DNA of 64,000 bases from Tepidimicrobium xylanilyticum (GTDB taxonomy: Bacteria; Bacillota; Clostridia; Tissierellales; Tepidimicrobiaceae): positions 65,774 to 129,773 of the forward strand of contig NZ_FNNG01000001.1 in assembly GCF_900106765.1 (NCBI RefSeq). The letters run 5' to 3'. The first letter of the stretch is position 1. Each line of letters opens with the position of its first letter. Positions 8,374 to 17,177 of the stretch are shown here, piece after piece. A program made the translations under genes and the position numbers. Below the pieces are notes generated by a model, which was given only the letters and a program-made list of their open reading frames with translations, searched no databases and was not told the DNA's origin.

Positions 8374-9456
8374 TCACCCCCTAGGAAACTTTTCTAGTAA
8401 AATCAAAGAAATAAAACCGTATTCATATTTATTATCTTCAACATGATTAATCCAAGGTATTATTTTAGTAGCATTTGGCCCTTCAATTTCTCCATATTTA
8501 TCTCTTTCCGTAGACCCAAATACAAAATGTCGTTTTGCTTTTCGTTTACATAAATATCTTAAACTACTCTTTTCACTAAGAAGTATTTTTATCATATCTA
8601 AATATATTTTTTCTGGTTTTTCCTTGTTTTTAGATTCATAAAAACCAGGCCTATAAAATCCAATCTTTCTTTCATTTACTAAATCATCATTAATTAAATG
8701 GTCAAATTCCTCCTTTTCCTTAATAACATCATCAATTTTTACAGTTTTATTATAAAAACTAAATTGATTAAATTCTGATAGATTAGTCCTCTCTGAAAGA
8801 TTAGTATTCTCTAAATCAAATTTAACTCTTCCAAATCCTAAATTGTTTTTTCCACCAACAAAACCATATTTTTGAATAAAATTTAAAAGTGGAAATATTA
8901 TATCCTGACCAACTTTTTTATCTGCTAATTCTAATTTAATTTTCGCTTCACCAAATAAACAGGGGTCAGGAAAGTACCATGCATGTTCTTTTTCTTTATC
9001 AATATTTCCTGGACACTTTTTTATTCCATTCTTAATTACTGGATATTCTTCCTTCCAACCATCTTGTTTTTCCTTTTCTTTATATATGACACAAGGTAAT
9101 TCTATCTGTTTATTACAAAAATCAATTTCTTTTATCCTAACAAAACCTTCCCAGCCATTACACCCAAATAGCTGTGATGGAATAGATATAGCAAGTTCTT
9201 TTAATGCTTCTTTCTTTGCTTCGGGTAATGAAATTTCCTGCCTTTCTAGGATTTCATTTACTTTAGAAAAGAATGTACTTTGCTTTACTTCATTCTTACA
9301 ATTTATATCAAGTTCTCCTGCTGCATAGCAAATAACTTCAAGCCAAAATCTTAAAGAACCTAATAAAGATTGAGGTTTTAAATTATGACTTTCACTAAAC
9401 GCATCACCTGTACATAATGGAGTTTGAGTTATCATTTTAACTTCAATGTTTGACAA
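8374..9456 (-). CDS. cmr1: Type III CRISPR RAMP protein Cmr1
   Basis: 360 aa. The N-terminus fits Cmr1: TQTPLCTGDA, then PQSLLGSLRFWLEVI, the conserved SLRFW helix of the first RAMP unit. A Gly-rich loop GGKNNLGFGRVKF lies around residues 198-210. Cmr1 binds the 3' end of the crRNA or target in type III-B and related complexes. It is the first gene of the cas operon, with a TTG start 7 nt after AGGAGGTG and only 4 nt from the next gene. A Cmr1 subunit argues for a Cmr-type (III-B or III-C) rather than a Csm-type complex. Confidence 0.85.
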   Translation of the reverse strand: MSNIEVKMITQTPLCTGDAFSESHNLKPQSLLGSLRFWLEVICYAAGELDINCKNEVKQSTFFSKVNEILERQEISLPEAKKEALKELAISIPSQLFGCNGWEGFVRIKEIDFCNKQIELPCVIYKEKEKQDGWKEEYPVIKNGIKKCPGNIDKEKEHAWYFPDPCLFGEAKIKLELADKKVGQDIIFPLLNFIQKYGFVGGKNNLGFGRVKFDLENTNLSERTNLSEFNQFSFYNKTVKIDDVIKEKEEFDHLINDDLVNERKIGFYRPGFYESKNKEKPEKIYLDMIKILLSEKSSLRYLCKRKAKRHFVFGSTERDKYGEIEGPNATKIIPWINHVEDNKYEYGFISLILLEKFPRG

Positions 9457-9516
9457 CTTTTTTCACCTCCTTTGATATTTGAAAAATAATATATTTTTTA
9501 ATATATACTTCTACAT

Positions 9517-9537
9517 AACAAAGCAAAGTCCTTTGTT
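9517..9537. promoter_or_regulatory. Small inverted repeat upstream of cas operon
   Basis: Perfect arms AACAAAG/CTTTGTT around a 7-nt centre, 61 bp upstream of the cmr1 start. It could be an operator or a short mRNA hairpin. The cas promoter must lie in this AT-rich gap (9457-9750), but I could not find a convincing -35/-10 pair. Confidence 0.35.
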
Positions 9538-9652
9538 GAAATATGGTTTGTTTTGTCGATTCAAAAACTATTTAAAACTCAGTTTTTTATGGAAAAAGCA
9601 ATTCTATTCTGGATTCTTATTTTATGATTGACAAATTCACATAAAAAGTTAA

Positions 9653-9682
9653 TTTTCAATTTCTTATAAGTAATCTCCCAAC
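9653..9682 (-). repeat. Isolated degenerate CRISPR repeat
   Basis: 24 of 30 positions match the array repeat in the same orientation, with the changes at its ends and at two internal sites. No second repeat is at spacer distance and no leader promoter is beside it. It is probably a relic of an array that once lay upstream of the cas operon. Confidence 0.75.
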
Positions 9683-9750
9683 ATTTTCTAAATTGAAATT
9701 ATTCAATTTCTCATCTTCCTCCCAACGAAAATTCTATAAATTTATATAAC

Positions 9751-9775
9751 AAAAAAGTAGCTTGTAAGCTACTTT
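9751..9775 (-). terminator. Terminator of the ABC-transporter operon
   Basis: 10-bp stem (9754-9763/9766-9775) with a 2-nt loop, followed on the minus strand by TTTTTT. It directly follows the stop codon of the last permease gene. Confidence 0.85.
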
Positions 9776-10879
9776 CTAAGCTTTGTTTATAAAATTCTTA
9801 AACTTATAGTTTCCACCACTGAAAAGTGCCAATATCATGAGTAAAACTACCAGTGCATTTGGAAATAGTTTTAAATTCTCCACACTATCCATCAGCCAAT
9901 AAAAAGGAGTAAATTTCCCTAAGTTTCTAACTGCAAAAGGTATTTTAGAAAAAGAACTGGACTCTGAGGCTATTAAGCTTAAAAATATGTTGGCCATGCT
10001 GAATATAACTGCTACAAAGGATACAACACCTTGATTTTCAAATATTCTTGTCATGAACATGGTAAAAGTAATGGAAAATAGGCTTGCTAATACTATATTG
10101 ACTATCACTATAGAAAAACTAGGGATAGTAAAGTTTATTATGAATTTGCTTATGATTACTACTATTAAATTTGCAATAACATGCAATGCTAGAATGGATA
10201 AGCATAAGCTCCCTAATATCTCATAGCCCCTATTGGCTGTGGACATTGCCCTTGATAATATATTTTGTTTTTTCATGCTTACCATCTTTTCACCAATAAC
10301 ACTAGATGAAAGTATTATAAAATAAATGGACATTGTCATTGCCAATATAAATCCCTTGTCAAGTTTACTACCCTTAGATGTATAAACTTCTGCTTTTGCT
10401 CCATAATCTAATAATTCATCATTATTGATAATTCCTTCTTTAATTAATATTTGCCTTTTTACTTTGTTGTTTATCTCCTCTTCCAACCTTAACTCAAAGG
10501 CTAAAGTGGTGTTTCCTTCTTGTCTTTTAAAGGCTTTTATATTGGGCTTTTCCCCATTTGTAATTTTTTCAGTAAAGTCTTCAGGAATTTGATATACTGC
10601 TATTACCTCATTTCTATGAAGAAGCTCCAAGGCTTTATCCTCTTCATCATAAAATATATAATCCCCAATGTTCATATCCTTTAGAATCTCTTCGCCATAT
10701 ACACCTTTATCCTGTATGTTAAATGCGATGTTAGTATCTACTACATATCCACCCTTATTTCCTATAAAGTTTAATCCCAATATTAGTGCTAATGGTGCAA
10801 TTATCATGGTTAAAATGCTTGCAAAGTCCTTTATGGATAATTTAAAGTTAATATAGGTTAATCTTAATATTTTCACCAT
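9776..10879 (-). CDS. ABC-2 type permease, LnrN/LnrM-like
   Basis: 367 aa. It has the ABC-2 exporter layout: one N-terminal membrane helix (about 18-40), a large extracytoplasmic domain (about 40-180), then five or more hydrophobic segments from residue 185 to the end. It overlaps the upstream permease by 7 nt (GCATGGTGA), so the two are probably made together as a heterodimeric exporter. With the ATPase and two-component genes it forms the lnrLMN-like set known in Bacillus for polyene (linearmycin) resistance. The substrate here is inferred, not shown. Confidence 0.8.
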   Translation of the reverse strand: MVKILRLTYINFKLSIKDFASILTMIIAPLALILGLNFIGNKGGYVVDTNIAFNIQDKGVYGEEILKDMNIGDYIFYDEEDKALELLHRNEVIAVYQIPEDFTEKITNGEKPNIKAFKRQEGNTTLAFELRLEEEINNKVKRQILIKEGIINNDELLDYGAKAEVYTSKGSKLDKGFILAMTMSIYFIILSSSVIGEKMVSMKKQNILSRAMSTANRGYEILGSLCLSILALHVIANLIVVIISKFIINFTIPSFSIVIVNIVLASLFSITFTMFMTRIFENQGVVSFVAVIFSMANIFLSLIASESSSFSKIPFAVRNLGKFTPFYWLMDSVENLKLFPNALVVLLMILALFSGGNYKFKNFINKA

Positions 10880-12042
10880 GCCACACCCCTCTTCCTCTTA
10901 AATCCAAATAGGCTTATGGCATATATGATTATAGATACCAGAAACATAGATAATAGCCCTGTCTTAATTGAATTGAAATCACCATATATTAGATAATTCT
11001 TATAGGTATTTACAATTAAAGCATCTGGCGAATATCTATCAATCATATTAGCTAATATTCCATTTCCTATCTTACTTAACGACCTATAGGTAACACCAGA
11101 AATAAGCTGAACTATAATTAATATATTCAAAACTCCAATAGCGATTCTTTTGTTTAAAAATAATGATAGCAGTGCAGACAACATAGTACCTAGCAAGCTT
11201 TGTACAATAAGGATCATCACAAGTAGAGTAAAAGAACCTGTAAAAGATAAGCCTAATATTCTATAGGCAAATACATAGAGTAAATTGAATAATAATACAA
11301 ACAAATAGCTGGATACCAAGTTATAGTTAAAGTACTGTGTTTCTGTAATGGGTGCTGCCATAATCCTCGAATATAAATCATTTTCCCGTACCACATATTC
11401 TCCATTTGTTAAAGATGATATAACCATAAAAAGCATATAGCTTAAAAATGTTATGGAAAAATGTTCATAACTGGTTAAACTCTTCTTTGTAGTAACTATA
11501 ACATTTTCAATCAAATCATTGCCGTATATATTAGAAAATTTGCCATAAATCTTCTGATAAAGTGTTTCTTTTTCTTCTAAATTAAATTTCCTCTCTATAT
11601 TCTCTTGAATACAAAGGCCTAAATACATTTCCTCGTTGAATTTATCAATTATTTCAGCCAGAACACTTCCTTGCCTTGTAGAACCTTTATCAGTTACATC
11701 TATCTTTATTGGTATATTTTCATTACCTAAAAAGCTATCCCCATAGCCACTTGGAATGGTAATTATATATTCCCCTTCCTCTTCGTCCCTTGTTTCTACT
11801 AATTTTTTCATCTCATCGCTTTCCAAAAAGGCTATGAGATTTTTCGATTCCTCTGAATTGTCCCCATCTATTATGCTTATAGCCATAACAGGCATATCAG
11901 CCGATGGGACAAACATGTCCTCATTAAAATATCCAGTTACCAATCCCAATATTATAGGGAATATGGAAAAGGTAAAAATTAAAGGCAGAAAGTTTTTTAT
12001 AATAGATTTAAATGCCGATTTGACAAAAGCAAAAAGTTTCAT
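10873..12042 (-). CDS. ABC-2 type permease, LnrM-like
   Basis: 389 aa. A membrane helix at about 12-38 is followed by an extracytoplasmic stretch to about residue 190, then five C-terminal hydrophobic segments ending in KRKRGVAW. The segment STRQGSVLAEIID lies in the external domain. The start is ATG after AAAGGGGGG, 12 nt downstream of the ATPase gene, and the 3' end overlaps the second permease. It is the partner permease of the neighbouring exporter. Family assignment rests on topology and operon order. Confidence 0.8.
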   Translation of the reverse strand: MKLFAFVKSAFKSIIKNFLPLIFTFSIFPIILGLVTGYFNEDMFVPSADMPVMAISIIDGDNSEESKNLIAFLESDEMKKLVETRDEEEGEYIITIPSGYGDSFLGNENIPIKIDVTDKGSTRQGSVLAEIIDKFNEEMYLGLCIQENIERKFNLEEKETLYQKIYGKFSNIYGNDLIENVIVTTKKSLTSYEHFSITFLSYMLFMVISSLTNGEYVVRENDLYSRIMAAPITETQYFNYNLVSSYLFVLLFNLLYVFAYRILGLSFTGSFTLLVMILIVQSLLGTMLSALLSLFLNKRIAIGVLNILIIVQLISGVTYRSLSKIGNGILANMIDRYSPDALIVNTYKNYLIYGDFNSIKTGLLSMFLVSIIIYAISLFGFKRKRGVAW

Positions 12043-12054
12043 TATATCCCCCCT

Positions 12055-12993
12055 TTAATCCCTTAATCTTCTTCCTGTTAAGGCCAAAAAAACCTCTTCC
12101 AAGGATGGCTCTTCAAAATTGATACTCTTTATTTGCCCACCATGGCTTTCGATAACTTTCAAAAGAGGCTCTAACCTAAAATCCTTCTTATCCACTAAAA
12201 GCTTTATTAATCCATTTTCATCAATACATTCATTAACACCAGTTAAGGATTTAATAGCCAGTATCATTTCTCCCTTATAATCTAATACTTCTAATAAAAT
12301 TCTATCGTTATTACTTATCATGGATTTTATAGTCTTTTTACTTCCATAAGCCACTTCTTGACCTTGATCGATGATAAAAATACTGTTGCAGAGCATCTCT
12401 ACCTCCTCCATATAATGAGAGGTATATATAATTGTAGTGTTGTTTTCTTTATTAATTTTCTTTGTAAACTCAAATATGTGGTTTCTGGATTGGGGGTCTA
12501 TTCCCACTGTAGGCTCATCCATGATAAGGATTCTGGGTTCATGTAGTAGGGCACAGGCTATGTTAAGCCTTCTTTTCATTCCTCCTGAGAATTTTTCCAT
12601 CTTTTCCTTCCTCTTCTCCTCCAATCCAACTAACTCTAATGCCTCATCTATCCTTTTCTTTAGCAATTTCCCCTTTAAACCATATAGATAGCCAAAAAAC
12701 TCCAGATTATCATAAGCGGATATACCTTCAAATAAGGCAATTTCCTGAGGGACAAGACCGATTTGCTCCTTTACCTTTAAAGGTTCCTCTTTAATACTAT
12801 ATCCGTCAATTATCACTTCTCCACCATTACTATCCCATAGCCCTGTCATTATCTTAATGAGAGTTGATTTTCCCGCTCCATTAGGCCCTATTAATCCAAA
12901 TATATCCCCTTCATCTATGGATAGGCTTATATTGTCAAGAACTATATTTTCATCAAAACGCTTAGTAATATTTTTTACTTCAATTAAACCCAT
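12055..12993 (-). CDS. ABC transporter ATPase, LnrL-like
   Basis: 312 aa. Walker [10 protein letters not shown] (about 38-46), Q-loop VPQE, signature [12 protein letters not shown] (about 139-150), Walker [12 protein letters not shown] and the H-loop His in YTSHYMEE are all intact, so it should hydrolyse ATP. The C-terminal ~90 residues form the extension usual in drug-exporter ATPases of the NatA/CcmA group ([13 protein letters not shown]). It powers the two permeases downstream. Its GGAGGT ribosome binding site lies inside a perfect 20-bp hairpin (12998-13046), which suggests translational or antitermination control in addition to the kinase/regulator pair upstream. Confidence 0.88.
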   Translation of the reverse strand: MGLIEVKNITKRFDENIVLDNISLSIDEGDIFGLIGPNGAGKSTLIKIMTGLWDSNGGEVIIDGYSIKEEPLKVKEQIGLVPQEIALFEGISAYDNLEFFGYLYGLKGKLLKKRIDEALELVGLEEKRKEKMEKFSGGMKRRLNIACALLHEPRILIMDEPTVGIDPQSRNHIFEFTKKINKENNTTIIYTSHYMEEVEMLCNSIFIIDQGQEVAYGSKKTIKSMISNNDRILLEVLDYKGEMILAIKSLTGVNECIDENGLIKLLVDKKDFRLEPLLKVIESHGGQIKSINFEEPSLEEVFLALTGRRLRD

Positions 12994-12997
12994 ATAA

Positions 12998-13046
12998 AAA
13001 CCTCCTTAAATTTTCTACTAATATAATAGAAAATTTAAGGAGGTTT
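12998..13046 (-). promoter_or_regulatory. Perfect hairpin sequestering the ATPase-gene ribosome binding site
   Basis: 20-nt arms (12998-13017 and 13027-13046) are perfectly complementary around a 9-nt loop. On the minus strand the 3' arm contains TTTAAGGAGGTTT, the Shine-Dalgarno of the ATPase gene. The arm is followed by TT before ATATGGG, giving five T residues in all. It could hide the ribosome site, act as a conditional terminator, or both. Confidence 0.8.
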
Positions 13047-13057
13047 CACTACTATCC

Positions 13058-13088
13058 TCAGTAACTGAATATAGTGACTAAAGTCACT
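13058..13088. promoter_or_regulatory. Two dyads, candidate response-regulator sites
   Basis: TCAGTAACTGA (13058-13068) is a perfect 5-1-5 palindrome and AGTGACTAAAGTCACT (13073-13088) a perfect 7-2-7 one. Both lie between the response-regulator stop and the ATPase gene, where the exporter promoter would be. They may be binding sites for the LuxR-type regulator encoded next door; a short 3' hairpin of that gene is the alternative. Confidence 0.5.
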
Positions 13089-13736
13089 TTATTTAGCTAA
13101 TCCAATCTTAAAAGCAAATATAGCAATTTGAGTCCTATCCCTTAAATCCAGTTTAGTTAATATATTGCTTATATTGTTTTTAATAGTCCCTTCTGATAGA
13201 TAAAGTTTTTCTGCTATTTCCCTATTGGAAAGGCCATTTGCTATCTCCTTTATGATAGTTAATTCCCTATCTGTTAAACAGTATTTTTCTATTTCTTTGG
13301 AATAATCTTCTTCCTTAGAAACGCTGGATATAATAGTATTAGCCACCTTTGGATGGACTACTAAGCTTCCCTTTACAGCAACCTTAATTCCTTCATATAT
13401 GAGATCGTAGGAGCTATCCTTTAAAAGATAGCCTGATGCTCCGTATTTTAATGCTTCATGTATGTATTCCCTATCATCAAAGGTCGTTAGAATAAGTACC
13501 TTTATATCCTCAAATTCCTCTTTGATAATTCTAGTACCTAAAACTCCATCGCATATAGGCATTCTGATATCCATTAAAATTATGTCCACTCTATTCTTTC
13601 TTATGAATTCCAGAGCTTCCTGTCCATTACTACACATACCTACTACGTCTATATCCTCATGGGTAGATAGAATTATCTTTAGCCCTTCCCTTATAAGCTT
13701 TTCATCATCTACTATTAAAACCTTGATTATATTCAT
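13089..13736 (-). CDS. NarL/LuxR-family response regulator, LnrK-like
   Basis: About 215 aa. The receiver domain has the acidic pair (VLIVDDEKL), phospho-acceptor Asp in VDIILMDIRMP, the Thr of LILTTFDD and the Lys of YLLKDSS. The C-terminal ~65 residues are a LuxR helix-turn-helix (LTDRELTIIKEIANGLSNREIAEKLYLS in three helices). It should activate the adjacent exporter operon when phosphorylated by the kinase encoded just upstream. The gene overlaps the kinase 3' end by about 30 nt. I favour ATG at 13736 after AGGTGAG; GTG at 13745 is also possible. Confidence 0.88.
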   Translation of the reverse strand: MNIIKVLIVDDEKLIREGLKIILSTHEDIDVVGMCSNGQEALEFIRKNRVDIILMDIRMPICDGVLGTRIIKEEFEDIKVLILTTFDDREYIHEALKYGASGYLLKDSSYDLIYEGIKVAVKGSLVVHPKVANTIISSVSKEEDYSKEIEKYCLTDRELTIIKEIANGLSNREIAEKLYLSEGTIKNNISNILTKLDLRDRTQIAIFAFKIGLAK

Positions 13737-14898
13737 ATTGCTCACCTATATATTCCTTTTTCAAAGATATTACTACCCTCAATAGGAATCCTTTCCCCTT
13801 GGCAGTGCTGTACTCAACTTCTCCACCTAATTCCCCCACTCTTTCCCATATATTGGTTAAACCCATTCCCTTTTTAAGGTTATCCGTACCTATACCATTG
13901 TCCTTTAAGGTAATAATGAGCTGGTCATCATTAAAGTTCATGAAAACCTTCACCTTAGTTGCCTTCCCATGGCGAACTGAATTAGAAAGGAATTCCTGCA
14001 TAACCCTATAAACTACAGTGAATTGCTCATTGGTTAAAGGTTTTGTTTCTTTTGAAAATCCTAGATTTACGTCAATACCTGTAAGTTTACTGAACTGCTT
14101 GGTCAAGTTTTCAATAGCAATTATGGGCTCGTATTTTTCCATTTCCACTGGCTTTAATTCTCTGATAGCCATCCTTATTTCTTCTAGTCCAGCTTTAGCA
14201 AATTCCCTTAAGTTTTCTGCCATACTAGATGCAATTTCACCATCTTTTTTAGCCATTTTCCCTATGGCTCCCAACTGGATTATGATTGTAGAAAGACAAT
14301 GGCCTACGCTGTCGTGAATCTCTCTTGAAATCCTGTTTCTTTCCCTCATGGCTGTTAATTCCTTTATGGAGTCTGCATACATTTCCAACTCCATATTTGC
14401 CTTTTTAAGCTTTTCCTCTGAAGCCTTTAATCTAAAATATAACTTTTCTGCAGCTATCTTTTGACGATATTCATATTTTATATAGTAGGATATGAAAAAG
14501 AGTATGGTTACTACCCCTATGTTCAAAGTTAATATTTCAAGGCTTATATCCTTAGTCATGAAAATTATGATTAAATATATTATTAAGCCAATAATAAGGG
14601 CTCGTTTATCCTTTAAGTATAAAACTCCATCAAATATACTTGGTATAAAATAGAATAAAGCTATTCCACCATAATGTTCATAGATAATGTTTGATAGAAG
14701 TATCTCTAAGATTAATGAAATAAACACAAAAGCACTCCTATTTCTAAAAGCAAAAAACCTTAAATTGCTATTTATGATGAAGAGAAGGAGAAGTATTATG
14801 CCACGTGCATCTATATCACTTTTGCCGAAGGTTATCAAACCCAATATCAGCAACCCAAATATTATGTATCTGAATATAGACATCAACCTATTATCCAC
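13705..14898 (-). CDS. Sensor histidine kinase, HisKA_3 type, LnrJ-like
   Basis: 397 aa. Residues about 10-135 hold five or six membrane helices with almost no external loop, as in kinases that sense the membrane or an intramembrane ligand. A coiled-coil (about 145-185) leads to the H-box RISREIHDSVGHCLS with the phospho-acceptor His. The N-box is FLSNSVRHGKAT and the G-box LKDNGIGTDNLKKGMGL, so the ATPase fold is complete. It is the partner of the overlapping response regulator. Start GTG 7 nt after AGGTG. In Bacillus the equivalent kinase responds to linearmycins; the signal here is unknown. Confidence 0.87.
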   Translation of the reverse strand: MDNRLMSIFRYIIFGLLILGLITFGKSDIDARGIILLLLFIINSNLRFFAFRNRSAFVFISLILEILLSNIIYEHYGGIALFYFIPSIFDGVLYLKDKRALIIGLIIYLIIIFMTKDISLEILTLNIGVVTILFFISYYIKYEYRQKIAAEKLYFRLKASEEKLKKANMELEMYADSIKELTAMRERNRISREIHDSVGHCLSTIIIQLGAIGKMAKKDGEIASSMAENLREFAKAGLEEIRMAIRELKPVEMEKYEPIIAIENLTKQFSKLTGIDVNLGFSKETKPLTNEQFTVVYRVMQEFLSNSVRHGKATKVKVFMNFNDDQLIITLKDNGIGTDNLKKGMGLTNIWERVGELGGEVEYSTAKGKGFLLRVVISLKKEYIGEQYEYNQGFNSR

Positions 14899-15000
14899 TA
14901 AAGTTCACCTATCCATTTGCTTTACGTCTATTTTACCCCATGTTTACTAGAAATTCTACCAGTAATTTCTTTTTAACACCCTCAACTAAGAATCTATTAA

Positions 15001-15028
15001 ATAAAAAAGAAGCTAATTACATAGCTTC
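15001..15028 (-). terminator. Terminator of the corrinoid methyltransferase operon
   Basis: Stem GAAGCTA/TAGCTTC (15009-15015/15022-15028) with a 6-nt loop, followed on the minus strand by TTTTTT. It lies beyond the decayed methyltransferase gene and ends the leftward operon. Confidence 0.75.
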
Positions 15029-15139
15029 AATAATTGGTTATTACATATTGAATATCATAAAAAAGAAATCCTTGCAACTATTCTAATAACCATGATGAAT
15101 TTACAGGTGTAAGTTTAGAGTAAATTCTTTAAAAAAGCT

Positions 15140-15419
15140 CTACTCAACTATATCTATTAGCTCAGCAGAATCTGCACAGGAGATTATATCAAGACCCTTT
15201 TTTATAGGCTCTAAAATATAACTCCATATACTCAAACAAATTTATATCATTAATTACATATCCTGTAATTCTATTACCAAGCCTATAGTTCAAAAATAAC
15301 TTTTTAACTAAAAGCTTCAGCTTCTATAGTATGACAGAAAGCAAGTTTAAATCTTTTAGAATTCCAACAATTATTGATTTTTCGTCCTCACCGATACATT
15401 TCAACTTATTTACCGCCAT
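15140..15419 (-). pseudogene. Decayed UroD-type methyltransferase gene
   Basis: An ATG at 15419 with an AGGTGG site opens a frame (MAVNKLKCIGED) that soon stops. Pieces in shifted frames match the intact paralogue at 17178-18032: FCHTIEAEAF-like after a frameshift, GNRITGYVINDI against GNRIGEYAINDI, and LDIISCADSAELIDIV against ADIISFADPAGTLDIV. Most of the central and C-terminal parts are gone. It lies 13 bp after the RACo gene, as if it was once the last gene of this operon. It is a dead, shortened copy, not an active enzyme. Confidence 0.82.
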
Positions 15420-15432
15420 TTTACCACCTATT

Positions 15433-17157
15433 CTAGAAATTTAGATGAGATACGAAAACATCCTGAAAATTCTCTTTTAAGGACAACTCTAGTACTTCCA
15501 TGTTTTCCTTTATATCATACACCATTTTATAGCAGTCAGCATTAATCAAAGCAAGCCTTGCACCTTCTAGTGAAGTATTTCCTAAGAACTTTATATCTCC
15601 GTTAAAGCCTTTAGGTATCAATCCTATTTCCTTTATATTATTTGGATTTATATGATAACCAAAAGCTCCAGCTATGTAAATCAATGGTATATCTTCAATA
15701 CCTAATCCTATTTGGTCTAACATCATTGTTACACCAGCTGCTATAGCTCCCTTTGCTAATTGAATTTGTCTTATATCCTTTTGAGAAATATACACATCAT
15801 CAGTTATATAGAATTTCTTATCCACTAGTCTTTCAGCTAACTTAGGATGTATATCCTTATTCCATCTGCCAGATTTCATTATAATGCCTCTTCTTACCAA
15901 TGCTCCAGCTATATCTATAAGGCCACTACCACAAATTCCTATTGCTTTAGAATTTCCTATTGTTGAATAATGAATATTATATTCTTCATCAATATCAAAT
16001 CTTTCTATAGCTCCATCTTCTGCACGGCATCCACACTCAATATTCATACCTTCCAATGCTGGTCCTGCAGCAGTAGAAGTACATATTATCTTTCCATCCC
16101 TTAATGCTGCAAGTTCACCATTTGTACCAATATCTATATACACAGCTTTTTTATTATTTTGAAAACCTGAAGCCATAATACCTGATACTATGTCCCCACC
16201 AACATAGGATGAAGCAGATGGAATTATGGTTAGCAATGCTTCATCATTGGCCTTAATTGATATATCCCTTGCTTTAATACTTTGACAATCTAAAAATACT
16301 GATCTATATGGTGATACTGCTAATGATCTAGGGTTTATTCCCAATAATAAATGTATCATTGTGGTATTTGCCGCAATAGCAATATGATAAATATCACTAA
16401 TACTATAATAATCATCAACGATTTTATTAATTGAATTATTTATTTCATCTATTATTAACTCCTGAAGTTTAACAGCGCCTGATGAGTTTTCCATACAATA
16501 TGTAATCCTTGTTAGTACATCTCCGCCATACTGGGTCTGAGGATTTAAAGAGGATAGGTTCTTAACTATTTCTCCGTTAGATAAATCAACTAGATAATAT
16601 GAAACGCCTGTAGTTCCAATATCTATGGCTAAGCCTAATATATCCTTCTTATAAGTACAAATATCTAATAGCTTATCCTCAAAAACTACACCCCAAATTT
16701 CTTTAAAACTACCTTCTTCAATAAAAGCAATCTTTCTATATAAATCTGGTGAGCTAACTTTATACCCTATATCGTCTACATATGGAACAGGACTTAACCT
16801 GTTTATCTCAGGAAGCTTTACTAGTTTAACAGGACCATCAATTTCTACGTCAATACTAAAACCCTTATTAATTGTCTTTAACACTTTTTGTTTTTCTATT
16901 AATTCTACTTCTACATCACCTAAAATTTCTGCCATACATGATAGTCGTTCATTCTTTTCCCCATTGATAATCTTTTCTTCCCTATCCGTTGGTTCAGATA
17001 ATTGTCCTTTAGCTATTACCTTACATTTTCCGCAAAATCCCATGCCATTACAAGGTGTTTCAATGTTTAGATTAGCTTTTCTAATAGCATCCAGTAAAAT
17101 TGTATTTTTTTCAACTTCAATACATATATTTTCTTTAGCAAAACTTACTTTTGGCAT
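15433..17157 (-). CDS. RACo-type corrinoid activation protein (2Fe-2S + ASKHA ATPase)
   Basis: About 574 aa. The N-terminal ~90 residues are a plant-type 2Fe-2S ferredoxin (ETPCNGMGFCGKCKV, with the fourth Cys in RLSCMAEI). The rest is the RACo middle and C-terminal ASKHA fold, with the phosphate loop AIDIGTTGVSYYL and ICGSGLIDIAGAL, DIGTNGELAAL and IYIAGAFGYHINP. Such proteins use ATP to reduce inactive Co(II) corrinoid back to Co(I). Here it would maintain the corrinoid protein encoded at 20054-20725. I start it at ATG 17157 (site AAAGGAAG); a longer frame to 17193 lacks a ribosome site. Confidence 0.9.
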   Translation of the reverse strand: MPKVSFAKENICIEVEKNTILLDAIRKANLNIETPCNGMGFCGKCKVIAKGQLSEPTDREEKIINGEKNERLSCMAEILGDVEVELIEKQKVLKTINKGFSIDVEIDGPVKLVKLPEINRLSPVPYVDDIGYKVSSPDLYRKIAFIEEGSFKEIWGVVFEDKLLDICTYKKDILGLAIDIGTTGVSYYLVDLSNGEIVKNLSSLNPQTQYGGDVLTRITYCMENSSGAVKLQELIIDEINNSINKIVDDYYSISDIYHIAIAANTTMIHLLLGINPRSLAVSPYRSVFLDCQSIKARDISIKANDEALLTIIPSASSYVGGDIVSGIMASGFQNNKKAVYIDIGTNGELAALRDGKIICTSTAAGPALEGMNIECGCRAEDGAIERFDIDEEYNIHYSTIGNSKAIGICGSGLIDIAGALVRRGIIMKSGRWNKDIHPKLAERLVDKKFYITDDVYISQKDIRQIQLAKGAIAAGVTMMLDQIGLGIEDIPLIYIAGAFGYHINPNNIKEIGLIPKGFNGDIKFLGNTSLEGARLALINADCYKMVYDIKENMEVLELSLKENFQDVFVSHLNF

Positions 17158-17177
17158 TGCATACTTCCTTTCGTTTT

